Below the pieces are notes generated by a model. That model saw nothing but the letters and a program-made list of their open reading frames with translations. It had not been told where the DNA came from and did not search any database. Positions 1 through 6,638 of a stretch of DNA of 9,993 bases are shown here, piece after piece (within the stretch, counting starts at the first letter, position 1; every line of letters begins with the position of its first letter). A program made the translations under genes and the position numbers. Source of the stretch: JAATFY01 sp049276515 (GTDB taxonomy: Bacteria > Pseudomonadota > Alphaproteobacteria > UBA9219); contig JBASWO010000202.1 of the NCBI GenBank assembly GCA_049276515.1, positions 1 through 9,993 on the forward strand, written 5' to 3'.

Positions 1-1
1 A

Positions 2-364
2 GCGCAGGATCGCCGCATGAAGGTGATTGCTGAAAATATTGCTAACGCCAATACAACGCCTTCGGGTCCTGGTCAGAAGCCATATCAACGTCAGATCATC
101 ACATTTAAAAATGAGTTTGATAAAGCGCTTGGAGCGTACCGTGTTGAAGTCACTGGTGTACGTAGTGATCCAAGTGATTTTGTAAAGAAATATGATCCAT
201 CACATCCTGCTGCCGATAAAGAGGGTTACGTTTTAACACCTAACGTAAACACGCTGGTAGAAATGATGGATATGAATGAGGCCAATCGTGCCTATCAAGC
301 AAACTTGAACACGATTGATGCTGCACGCGGCATGGCCCTTAGTACAATTCAGCTTTTGCAATGA
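2..364 (+). CDS. flgC: Flagellar basal-body rod protein FlgC (5' partial)
   Basis: Proximal rod subunit of the flagellar basal body, exported through the flagellar type III apparatus and assembled in the periplasm with FlgB, FlgF and FliE. The reading frame is already open at the window edge (A-Q-D-R-R before the first visible Met at base 17), so that Met is internal and roughly the first 15 residues are missing. Visible hallmarks are the rod/hook N-terminal motif V-I-A-E-N-I-A-N-A-N-T and the C-terminal amphipathic coiled segment running from N-T-L-V-E-M-M-D-M-N-E-A to the end (I-Q-L-L-Q), which contains the family's N-R-A-Y-Q-A-N stretch. The visible length fits a protein of about 134 residues, usual for FlgC. 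The stop codon overlaps the ribosome binding site of fliE, consistent with co-translation. flgB is expected just upstream, outside the window. Confidence 0.95.
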   Translation, partial: AQDRRMKVIAENIANANTTPSGPGQKPYQRQIITFKNEFDKALGAYRVEVTGVRSDPSDFVKKYDPSHPAADKEGYVLTPNVNTLVEMMDMNEANRAYQANLNTIDAARGMALSTIQLLQ

Positions 365-367
365 GGT
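363..367 (+). promoter_or_regulatory. Ribosome binding site of fliE, overlapping the flgC stop
   Basis: GAGGT lies five bases before the ATG at 373 and eleven before a second in-frame ATG at 379. It shares bases with the flgC TGA stop (362-364), so termination on flgC and initiation on fliE are probably coupled. The spacing makes 373 slightly short and 379 slightly long, so either start is possible; they differ by two residues. Confidence 0.5.
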
Positions 368-372
368 AAGTC

Positions 373-687
373 ATGGTTATGAATGTCGCTGATGCTCTCG
401 CTGCTTACCGCCAAGGTGGTGGTGCAGGTGCTGGAAAAGCTGCCTCTAATCTCATTGAGACAGGTGCAGGCGGAAGCTTCTCAGACACCTTAAAAACTTA
501 TGCCACGGATGCTATCAAAGCATTAGAGGAAGGCGAGAAAGCTGGTATTGCCTCGGCTACTGGTAAGGCAGATCTCGCAAGTGTAGTTACGGCTATCAAT
601 AATGCCGAGCTTATGTTGCAAACCGTTGTCACCATTCGTGACAAAGTGATTGCGGCTTACCAAGACATCATTAAAACGCCAATTTAA
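373..687 (+). CDS. fliE: Flagellar hook-basal body complex protein FliE
   Basis: Small adaptor that joins the MS ring and export gate to the proximal rod. The 104-residue length is typical. The C-terminal half carries the diagnostic pattern: a helix ending in N-N-A-E-L-M-L-Q, then T-V-V-T-I-R-D-K-V-I-A-A-Y-Q-D-I and a final T-P-I, matching the usual FliE ending of the type V-R-D-K-V-x-x-A-Y-Q-E-I-x-x-x-P-x. The N-terminal third is Gly/Ala-rich (around G15-G21) and likely flexible. It starts eight bases after the flgC stop and is the last gene of this operon, because the next gene is convergent. In many alphaproteobacteria fliQ or other export genes follow fliE; here they do not. Confidence 0.95.
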   Translation: MVMNVADALAAYRQGGGAGAGKAASNLIETGAGGSFSDTLKTYATDAIKALEEGEKAGIASATGKADLASVVTAINNAELMLQTVVTIRDKVIAAYQDIIKTPI

Positions 688-689
688 CT

Positions 690-2042
690 TTAGGCCGCAA
701 TGCTGGGTTGGCGTTGCGCCAACCATGCCTGCATGTCAATTTTTGCGCGTTGTGTGTAAGCCAATTTGCGATCACGCCCATGTGCTTTGGAGTTGATCGG
801 TGGAAAAAGACCAAAATTTACATTCATGGGTTGAAAGGTCTCGGCTTCTGCATTGCCTGTAATATGGGCCAGCAAAGCACCAAGGGCGGTCGTGCGTGGT
901 GGTGAGAGCAAGCTCTCTTCTTTGCGATCGGCTGCCGCAAAGAGACCAGCCAATAATCCAATAGCAGCAGATTCAATATAGCCCTCAACACCTGTAATTT
1001 GTCCGGCAAAGCGAATATTGGGACGCTTCATGAGGCGTAAGTGATCGTCAAGTAAGAGGGGGCTGTTGATAAAAGTATTGCGATGAAGGCCGCCTAAGCG
1101 CGCAAACTCTGCATTTTCAAGACCGGGAATGAGGCGGAAGACGCGCGTTTGTTCTGCGTATTTTAGCTTGGTCTGAAAGCCAACCATATTATAGAGCGTG
1201 CCAAGTGCATTATCTTGGCGTAGTTGCATGACCGCATAGGGGCGTTTCTGGGTGTGGGGGTTGGTGAGACCTACAGGCTTCATGGGGCCGTACCGCAAGG
1301 TATCTACACCGCGCTCCGCCATAACCTCAATTGGTAGACAGCCTTCAAAATACGGTGTGTTCTTTTCCCATTCTTTGAAATCTGTTTTTGGAGCCTCGAG
1401 TAACTCACGGATAAAGGTTTCATACTGCTCCTTATCCATGGCGCAATTAATGTAGTCCGACCCTGTTCCGCCTGGACCAACCTTGTCATAACGCGACTGC
1501 ATCCATGCTTTGCTCATATCAATGCTATCGCGGTGAATAATAGGAGCAATAGCATCAAAGAAAGCTAAAGATTCTTGTCCTGTTAACGTGCGGATAGATT
1601 GCGCCAGAGAATCTGATGTCAAAGGACCTGTGGCAATGATGACTTGATCCATCTCTTTGTCATCAGGAAGTGCGATGAGCTCTTCGCGTTGAATGGTAAT
1701 GAGGGGATGTTCGGTTAAAGCTTTGGTGACCGCCGCAGAAAAACCATGACGATCAACTGCAAGGGCGCCGCCAGCGGGTACTTGATTGGCGTCGGCGGCA
1801 TGCATGATCACAGAATTGCAGCGCCGCATTTCATCATGAAGCAAGCCTACAGCATTGTATTCGCTGTCATCGGATCTAAAAGAGTTGGAGCATACCAGTT
1901 CAGCACAACTGTCAGTTTGATGTGCATCAGTTGCTTTGATGGGGCGCATCTCATGCAATATAACGGGCACATTGCTTTGCGCGAGCTGCCACGCAGCTTC
2001 GCTGCCAGCTAAGCCGCCACCAATAACGTGAACAGGTTTCAT
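690..2042 (-). CDS. trmFO: TrmFO, folate/FAD-dependent tRNA (uracil-54-C5)-methyltransferase
   Basis: Cytosolic flavoprotein that makes ribothymidine at position 54 of the tRNA T-loop, taking the methyl carbon from methylenetetrahydrofolate and reducing equivalents from FADH2 (family formerly called Gid). Length of 450 residues is normal. The N-terminus shows the Rossmann FAD motif [12 protein letters not shown] (residues 6-17). The family signature [11 protein letters not shown] (46-56) includes the conserved Cys at 51 equivalent to the B. subtilis Cys53. The second conserved Cys, about residue 235, sits in [15 protein letters not shown]. The ATG start at 2042 overlaps the upstream isomerase stop by one base, with AAGGG just before it, so translation is probably coupled. 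The gene ends two bases from the convergent fliE. Confidence 0.96.
   Translation of the reverse strand: MKPVHVIGGGLAGSEAAWQLAQSNVPVILHEMRPIKATDAHQTDSCAELVCSNSFRSDDSEYNAVGLLHDEMRRCNSVIMHAADANQVPAGGALAVDRHGFSAAVTKALTEHPLITIQREELIALPDDKEMDQVIIATGPLTSDSLAQSIRTLTGQESLAFFDAIAPIIHRDSIDMSKAWMQSRYDKVGPGGTGSDYINCAMDKEQYETFIRELLEAPKTDFKEWEKNTPYFEGCLPIEVMAERGVDTLRYGPMKPVGLTNPHTQKRPYAVMQLRQDNALGTLYNMVGFQTKLKYAEQTRVFRLIPGLENAEFARLGGLHRNTFINSPLLLDDHLRLMKRPNIRFAGQITGVEGYIESAAIGLLAGLFAAADRKEESLLSPPRTTALGALLAHITGNAEAETFQPMNVNFGLFPPINSKAHGRDRKLAYTQRAKIDMQAWLAQRQPSIAA
706..724. terminator. Perfect 8-bp GC-rich hairpin at the fliE/trmFO convergent junction
   Basis: The arms GGTTGGCG and CGCCAACC are exact reverse complements around a 3-base loop (TTG). 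The hairpin starts 19 bases after the fliE stop and lies within the last codons of trmFO (residues W-L-A-Q-R-Q-P). Read on the + strand, a run of five T follows only after about 12 bases (near 737-741), so this is not a textbook intrinsic terminator. It could still pause polymerase or protect the 3' end of the fliE transcript. A stem like this could arise about once per 10 kb by chance; its position is what makes it suggestive. Confidence 0.35.
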
Positions 2043-2611
2043 TAACCCTTGTCTTTAACGTCCGCTGCAACCTGCATCTTTATAATCTTCGATGGGTCAT
2101 TGACAGCGCCGTTGTTTGCCTGTGTGCCGGCTTTAATTTTATCGACAAATTCCATGCCGGATACGACTTGGCCCCAGACAGTATATTGACCGTCAAGGAA
2201 AGGAGCGGGTGCAAAGCAGATGAAGAATTGGCTATCTGCTGAATCCGGGCTCGCTGCGCGTGCCATGGAAGCCGTGCCACGAACGTGGGGTGTTTTTGAA
2301 AATTCAGCTTTCAGTTTTTTTCCAGAACCGCCGGTGCCATCACCTTTTGGATCACCAGTCTGCGCCATAAAGCCAGGAATGACGCGGTGGAAGTTAAGAC
2401 CATCATAGAAGTTTTGGCGAACAAGCTCTTTAATGCGTGTGACGTGTGCTGGTGCTAAATCAGGGCGCAATTGAATGACCACGCGGCCATCAGCTAGATC
2501 TAAATAAAGCGTGTTTTCAAGATCAAGGGGCTTTTGGTCGGCGGCAGAGGCAGTCATTGGGAAAACTCCTAACAAAGCAATGAGGCAAAGTGTGATAAGC
2601 GATTTCAGCAT
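2042..2611 (-). CDS. Exported cyclophilin-type peptidyl-prolyl cis-trans isomerase
   Basis: Prolyl isomerase assisting folding, here predicted to act in the periplasm. Residues 1-23 form a signal peptide (M-L-K, hydrophobic stretch [13 protein letters not shown], then A-S-A before A-D-Q). The rest is a single cyclophilin domain: the catalytic-Arg motif [15 protein letters not shown], then a G-T-G-G-S-G segment, M-A-R-A with D-S-A-D-S-Q-F-F-I, and [12 protein letters not shown]. The 189-residue length fits bacterial PpiA-like enzymes. It is the first gene of a two-gene unit with trmFO (TAATG overlap). AAGG lies about 10 bases before the ATG. No lipobox Cys follows the signal sequence. The symbol is left blank because several cyclophilin paralogues (ppiA, ppiB) exist and cannot be separated here. 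Confidence 0.93.
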   Translation of the reverse strand: MLKSLITLCLIALLGVFPMTASAADQKPLDLENTLYLDLADGRVVIQLRPDLAPAHVTRIKELVRQNFYDGLNFHRVIPGFMAQTGDPKGDGTGGSGKKLKAEFSKTPHVRGTASMARAASPDSADSQFFICFAPAPFLDGQYTVWGQVVSGMEFVDKIKAGTQANNGAVNDPSKIIKMQVAADVKDKG

Positions 2612-2622
2612 GTCATCTAACC

Positions 2623-2651
2623 TTGGGTTGTGTAGGTCCCGCCGTTAATAT
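2623..2651 (+). promoter_or_regulatory. Possible sigma70-type promoter for the gmhB-like gene
   Basis: TTGGGT (2623-2628) and TAATAT (2646-2651) are separated by 17 bases within the 69-base divergent gap between the isomerase and the gmhB-like gene. Matches are three of six at -35 and four of six at -10, so this is a weak assignment. The overlapping TATAGT (2649-2654) is an alternative -10 with a better score but poorer spacing. Confidence 0.3.
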
Positions 2652-2680
2652 AGTAAGGAGGGACGAAGGGAAACAGGAAA

Positions 2681-3220
2681 ATGCTCAGACGCGGCTTATT
2701 ACTGGATCGGGACGGCGTAATCAATATTGATCACGGTTATGTGGGTAAACGCGAACAAGTTGAGTTTATGCCGGGTGTTTTTGAGTTCTTGAAAGCGGCC
2801 CAAGATATGGGGTACCGCCTTGCCATTCTCACCAATCAGTCGGGGGTTGCACGTGGCTACTACACCGAAAAAGACCATCATGATTTAACAGTATGGATGC
2901 TTAAAGAACTGGGTAAGCAAGGGGTGGCTATCGACCTTACCTTGGCTTGTTTTGAACATATCGAAGGTACTGTGGCTGAATATCGACGTGAGAGTTTTTG
3001 GCGGAAACCGGGAGCCGGTATGATACTAGAGGCTGTGCAGCGCATGGCACTTGATGTCTCGCGCTCAGCTTTTCTCGGTGATCAATTACGGGATATGCAA
3101 GCTGCACAAGCTGGCGGCATTAAAACATGTCTCTGGCTAGATACAAAAATCTCAAAGGCTCCCGAAGGTATTACCCTCGTTAAGGGCTTTGATGACGCGC
3201 TTAAAGCTCTGAAGCGCTAG
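2681..3220 (+). CDS. gmhB: GmhB-like HAD phosphatase (D-glycero-D-manno-heptose 1,7-bisphosphate 7-phosphatase), zinc loop degenerate
   Basis: GmhB removes the C7 phosphate of heptose 1,7-bisphosphate in the cytosolic ADP-heptose pathway feeding the LPS inner core. HAD motif I is L-L-L-D-R-D-G-V-I-N (nucleophile D9, acid/base D11), followed by H-G-Y-V and F-M-P-G-V. Motif II is T-N-Q-S-G-V-A-R-G-Y (51-60), motif III has K109 in R-K-P, and motif IV is L-G-D-Q-L-R-D-M-Q-A-A with D134 and D138. Length 179 against about 190 in E. coli. Aligned without gaps to the E. coli zinc loop from memory, only C90 is kept; the other ligand positions are E92, S105 and W107. It is therefore either a metal-free GmhB or a related HAD enzyme of shifted specificity. 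Its stop shares the CTAG tetranucleotide with the stop of lptD, another LPS gene. Confidence 0.82.
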   Translation: MLRRGLLLDRDGVINIDHGYVGKREQVEFMPGVFEFLKAAQDMGYRLAILTNQSGVARGYYTEKDHHDLTVWMLKELGKQGVAIDLTLACFEHIEGTVAEYRRESFWRKPGAGMILEAVQRMALDVSRSAFLGDQLRDMQAAQAGGIKTCLWLDTKISKAPEGITLVKGFDDALKALKR

Positions 3221-5514
3221 TATTTACGAAATTCAGCTGGGAAGTTTGCAGAACTCGTTGAATCGGTGTGAAGGCCGCCCAGATTTTTCAAGAAGAAATG
3301 GAAAACAACCGAAGTGCCTGAGCTAATATCGGCACGTTGCGTGTCATCATGATTGGCTGTGATGCCAAAGATAAAACATTCATCAGCATAGGTAAGGGAT
3401 GCGCTGGAATTGCGACCACCTGGTTGTGGTTGTAGGGCGTGACGATGTGATCCAGAAAGTGTCCAATATTTTGCAAAGTTCGATGTAAAGCCGATGGTTA
3501 CTTCTTCAACTGTATCGAGAATACCTGTTGTTCCCGTTTGATAGGCTGAGAGGTAACGGCTAAAGGGCCGGAATTCAGGGACGCCGGCTGAAATAAGAGC
3601 ATCTTGCCTTTGTGGAGATAGATCATGCTCATCCAAGCGGAAGCCATAATTCAAATTCATCCATTGCGCTGGAATAAAATCGATGCGACCGACATAGTCC
3701 GAAAGGTTTTTGCGTAAACCTGATTGCTGAGGAAAGTTATTGTTTTTAGTAAAGTCATAGCTTTGGCCGCCGAACATATCGACGCGGGCGCCGTCATGTG
3801 TAGTAATGGCGTGCCGCAAACCGTAGGTGGCGCGACTACCGCTTTCGATAAGATCGCGACCGGTAAAGCGGTTGGGCATGAATAAATTGGTTTCATCAAA
3901 TTCTATATCAATACTGTCTTCAATGGGTTGGCGTGAGCTGGTGCGCAAGTCGGGCGCTGCCGTGAGAGCAACGATGGGTTCGAGTAATTGCTGATAACCA
4001 TCACCGGTACGGCCCATCGGGTAGCGGAATATAGCGTTGGCTTGTTCAAAATGACGAGCAAGCGTGACGTTATTAAAGTTATTGCCTGAGCCATTAGGGT
4101 TGTTGACGTTATCGGCCCAATAGGTGTCGCCGCGCACCATACCTGAAAGAGTAGAAACTAAACCTGTGTCGGAGGTAAACTGTCTTTCCCAGCCCGTATC
4201 AAGAGAAAAGCGGCGCGTATTGGGTCCCTGCTGCGAGGGTGATTGATTTTTGTTGTTCCGATCGGTGACGAGTAAGCTGCCATTGAAAGACCACCGACCA
4301 CCCAAGGTTTTCCCTGGTTCTCCTAAAGCGTGGAAACTTGCTTCAGGTAAAATGAGAGGCTGCACGGGTTGAGAGCCAGGTCTTAAATTCTCAAAATAAT
4401 ACATATTGGTGACCGCATAATTTCGGCCTTTAAAGCCTTCAACGAAGGCTCGGTTGGTTAGCTGATCAGCTGAAGAAATGCGATAGCGTTGTAAATAACT
4501 TTTGTCTGATGTGAAGGCAACTTCACTGCCGGCACGCCAAGCATTGTCTATATTATAAAGAAAGTTACCAAATAAATGACCGCGCCACTGATCGCCTTGA
4601 TTGACGCCTTTATCGCTGATCAGCGTGGTGCGCGTAAAGCTACCATCCAGCTCCAAATTACCTTTTCTAAAACGCTGGCGATATTCGCCACCCAATTGCA
4701 GGGCGTCATTTTGACTAAAGGTGGGAGCAAAGGTTGCGTCAATGTTTGGAGCAATATCGAAATAGTAAGGAACATGAACAAAGTTTCCGATATTGGGAGA
4801 TACACCTGGTGTTGGTGTTAAAAAGCCTTGGCGGCGCGTAACGCTAGGATCGGGTGCAGAAAAATAAGGTGTATAAAAAACAGGCACACCAGCAAATTCG
4901 ATTGTCGCATCATGATAATAAACATCATGCTCAACATTGTCGTGCGTTATGGTTTCGCCTCGCGCTTCCCATAAAGGCGGTTTGTCCGGATCCTCTTTGC
5001 AAACATTACAGGCTGTGAAGGTAGCTTTTTCGGCTACTACATAGCGACCGTCATAACGCTGAACGGTCTTGGCGGCGAGGCGAGAATTATCTGGAAACAA
5101 AATGCCGACATTTTCGGCAAAAGCTTGTTTCATATCGCCACTGATTTCTTGTTTTTTTGCAAACTCAACTTCACCACTTGGCGTCAAAATAGTGACATTG
5201 CCTTCAGCGCGCATAACGCCGTTTTTTTGATTGTAGGTAACTTTATCGGCATGAAGGATGTAGCCTCCATGAGCTATTTCCACTTTACCTTTAGCCGTGA
5301 CGATGCCGGTTGTTTGGTCTGTCGTCATCTGTTGCGCTGTAATCAGCGTCTCTTGTTTCTTATCTTTAGCTTGAAAAGTATGGTTAATGGTTTTCGCGGC
5401 AACTGGTGAGGCTAAAGCAACCAGCAGTGCACAACCGCTGATAGCGCCCAATAAATCTTTCCTTATCGAATCTTTATAAGATGTCATTCTATTCATATTG
5501 CTGGCTTGCCGCAT
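3217..5514 (-). CDS. lptD: LPS-assembly outer-membrane protein LptD
   Basis: Outer-membrane beta-barrel that, with the lipoprotein LptE, inserts LPS into the outer leaflet. A hydrophobic signal segment (about residues 21-36) ends in S-P-V-A-A before K41. An LptA-like N-terminal domain follows (about 55-165, with repeated short strands such as G-I-V-T-A-K-G-K-V and V-M-R-A-E-G-N-V), then a long region of alternating beta strands rich in aromatic residues to the end. Residues C169 and C172 (A-C-N-V-C-K) in the periplasmic domain and C713 (D-E-C-F-I-F) near the C-terminus are the only mature cysteines, so an interdomain disulfide like that of E. coli LptD is plausible. The length of 765 is normal. 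In-frame ATGs at 5514, 5496 and 5487 all lack a clear ribosome binding site; 5487 gives the most ordinary signal peptide. No surA or pdxA neighbours it, unlike in enterobacteria. Confidence 0.95.
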   Translation of the reverse strand: MRQASNMNRMTSYKDSIRKDLLGAISGCALLVALASPVAAKTINHTFQAKDKKQETLITAQQMTTDQTTGIVTAKGKVEIAHGGYILHADKVTYNQKNGVMRAEGNVTILTPSGEVEFAKKQEISGDMKQAFAENVGILFPDNSRLAAKTVQRYDGRYVVAEKATFTACNVCKEDPDKPPLWEARGETITHDNVEHDVYYHDATIEFAGVPVFYTPYFSAPDPSVTRRQGFLTPTPGVSPNIGNFVHVPYYFDIAPNIDATFAPTFSQNDALQLGGEYRQRFRKGNLELDGSFTRTTLISDKGVNQGDQWRGHLFGNFLYNIDNAWRAGSEVAFTSDKSYLQRYRISSADQLTNRAFVEGFKGRNYAVTNMYYFENLRPGSQPVQPLILPEASFHALGEPGKTLGGRWSFNGSLLVTDRNNKNQSPSQQGPNTRRFSLDTGWERQFTSDTGLVSTLSGMVRGDTYWADNVNNPNGSGNNFNNVTLARHFEQANAIFRYPMGRTGDGYQQLLEPIVALTAAPDLRTSSRQPIEDSIDIEFDETNLFMPNRFTGRDLIESGSRATYGLRHAITTHDGARVDMFGGQSYDFTKNNNFPQQSGLRKNLSDYVGRIDFIPAQWMNLNYGFRLDEHDLSPQRQDALISAGVPEFRPFSRYLSAYQTGTTGILDTVEEVTIGFTSNFAKYWTLSGSHRHALQPQPGGRNSSASLTYADECFIFGITANHDDTQRADISSGTSVVFHFFLKNLGGLHTDSTSSANFPAEFRKY

Positions 5515-5543
5515 TTGGCAGGGATCTACAAGAAAACTTTATT
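5515..5543 (+). promoter_or_regulatory. Likely sigma70-type promoter of the membrane-protein gene
   Basis: TTGGCA (5515-5520, five of six to TTGACA) and TTTATT (5538-5543, four of six to TATAAT) are 17 bases apart. A start at 5583 would follow a leader of about 30 bases. The -35 abuts the longest possible lptD start codon on the opposite strand, so the two genes would share this control region. Confidence 0.45.
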
Positions 5544-5569
5544 CGCCTAGCGGCAAGAATAATTGTTTT

Positions 5570-5574
5570 AGGTG
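5570..5574 (+). promoter_or_regulatory. Ribosome binding site deciding the 5583 start
   Basis: AGGTG ends eight bases before the ATG at 5583. The in-frame ATG at 5481 lies inside lptD on the other strand, has no comparable site, and would precede the promoter found at 5515-5543. The shorter start is therefore preferred. Confidence 0.5.
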
Positions 5575-5582
5575 ATTCGGTA

Positions 5583-6638
5583 ATGATTAAAGATGAGATA
5601 AATATAGCTGCAATTGAAACGTCTGGTAGAAAACCACTCATAAAATACGACATTAACCACATTGGTGTTAATGCTCTGACCGATGGCTGCTTTTTATCTA
5701 GTATAGCGGGCGCAATATTTGTTTGGCACGTGCCAAGTCCAGCAAGTGACGTTGTTTTCGGCATGACAACAAATGATTTTGTTTTGGGGGCTAGCCTGGT
5801 TGCTATTCCCGCATGTCTTATCATTCGCTGTATAGGTGAAGCCCAAAAAGATAGAAAGCTATTGAGAGAAAATATTGATCAAATTTTCCTGAATGATCCC
5901 GTACCGCTCACCCCAACAATACAGCCCGAAGAGCAAACAAAGTCTCTTCTCAAACAATTTATTACTTTTAAAGCGCCTCTTTTAGTTCAACCTGCATTTC
6001 AACTGGCAGTTGTTTTGGCAACTGCGCCGCCTGCTATTCAGTCATTTCTGGCAACACAGGATTTAGGCGAGTTACGTAAATTTGCTGTGTTCTCACTTAA
6101 TCTTACAGGCAATCTGGTAGCCTTTTTTGAAAAACCAACATCACAGCTTTTAGCAAGGCCATGGATGTATTGGGGGGCCGCTTTTACCTTGATGGGTAAT
6201 ATCCATGATCCAGCAAATAAATTGCAGGTCGCTTTATCAACCGTTTCTATTGTCAGCTATGTTTTAGCAACGCTTCAGCCCTATATGGCAAGTGTGCTCG
6301 CAGCCCTGAGGCTAGAGGAAGAAAAAAATGAAGCCGCGCCTAAAGAAGCAAGCGGTGTGCTTACAAATGCATTCCGTGCAGTAGGTAAGATTTTAACACA
6401 AGAAGTTTTTGCGCCACTTTTATTGGCAACTGGTTGTGCGGCAGCGGTGGTTCAAAATATTGTTCAGCAAGATATGTGGTCAGCAGCTGTGATGGGGCTT
6501 TACGGCGTAACTTGCGTTAGCCTCTATCTTACGCAGCGCTATAGAGGTGTGGCTGAATTTGTTGAGCATATAGAAAAAAAGGCGTTCAGACCCAATAATC
6601 AGAATTCAAAACCTTCCGAAGCAGATCTCAAGCTTTAA
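5583..6638 (+). CDS. Uncharacterised multi-pass membrane protein
   Basis: I do not recognise this 351-residue protein. It starts with a polar N-terminus of about 33 residues. About eight hydrophobic stretches can be seen (roughly 35-50, 65-84, 130-150, 167-182, 194-207, 215-242, 276-293 and 299-317). Two charged loops interrupt them: R-C-I-G-E-A-Q-K-D-R-K-L-L-R-E-N (82-97) extending to a Pro/Glu/Gln-rich linker near 106-121, and an Arg/Glu/Lys-rich stretch at 243-258. The tail from about 318 is hydrophilic. No transporter signature, enzyme motif or signal peptidase site is evident. It is divergent from lptD across a 68-base gap, which suggests possible co-regulation with envelope functions. 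It ends tail to tail with the helicase, sharing TTAA. An upstream extension to 5481 is open but disfavoured. Confidence 0.85.
   Translation: MIKDEINIAAIETSGRKPLIKYDINHIGVNALTDGCFLSSIAGAIFVWHVPSPASDVVFGMTTNDFVLGASLVAIPACLIIRCIGEAQKDRKLLRENIDQIFLNDPVPLTPTIQPEEQTKSLLKQFITFKAPLLVQPAFQLAVVLATAPPAIQSFLATQDLGELRKFAVFSLNLTGNLVAFFEKPTSQLLARPWMYWGAAFTLMGNIHDPANKLQVALSTVSIVSYVLATLQPYMASVLAALRLEEEKNEAAPKEASGVLTNAFRAVGKILTQEVFAPLLLATGCAAAVVQNIVQQDMWSAAVMGLYGVTCVSLYLTQRYRGVAEFVEHIEKKAFRPNNQNSKPSEADLKL

Noticed and set aside
3197..3217. 6-bp stem GCGCTT/AAGCGC at the gmhB end as a terminator
   Set aside because: Short stem with a 9-base loop and no T-run; expected by chance.
4460..4471. 12-bp palindrome AGCTGATCAGCT inside lptD
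   Set aside because: Loop-free palindromes of this length are expected about twice per 10 kb; no regulatory context.
4576..4821. Open frame on the + strand inside lptD (similarly 5125-5409)
   Set aside because: Antisense to a clear beta-barrel gene, low-complexity composition, no ribosome binding site, and no recognisable protein.
5481..5582. In-frame extension of the membrane protein to an ATG at 5481
   Set aside because: It would overlap the lptD start on the other strand and precede the best promoter, and it has no ribosome binding site; AGGTG fits the 5583 start.
5723..5736. 14-bp palindrome TTGGCACGTGCCAA, also a match to the sigma54 -24 element
   Set aside because: No TTGC-type -12 element at the required spacing on either strand, and it lies inside coding sequence. 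A 14-bp palindrome is expected about once in 20 kb by chance.
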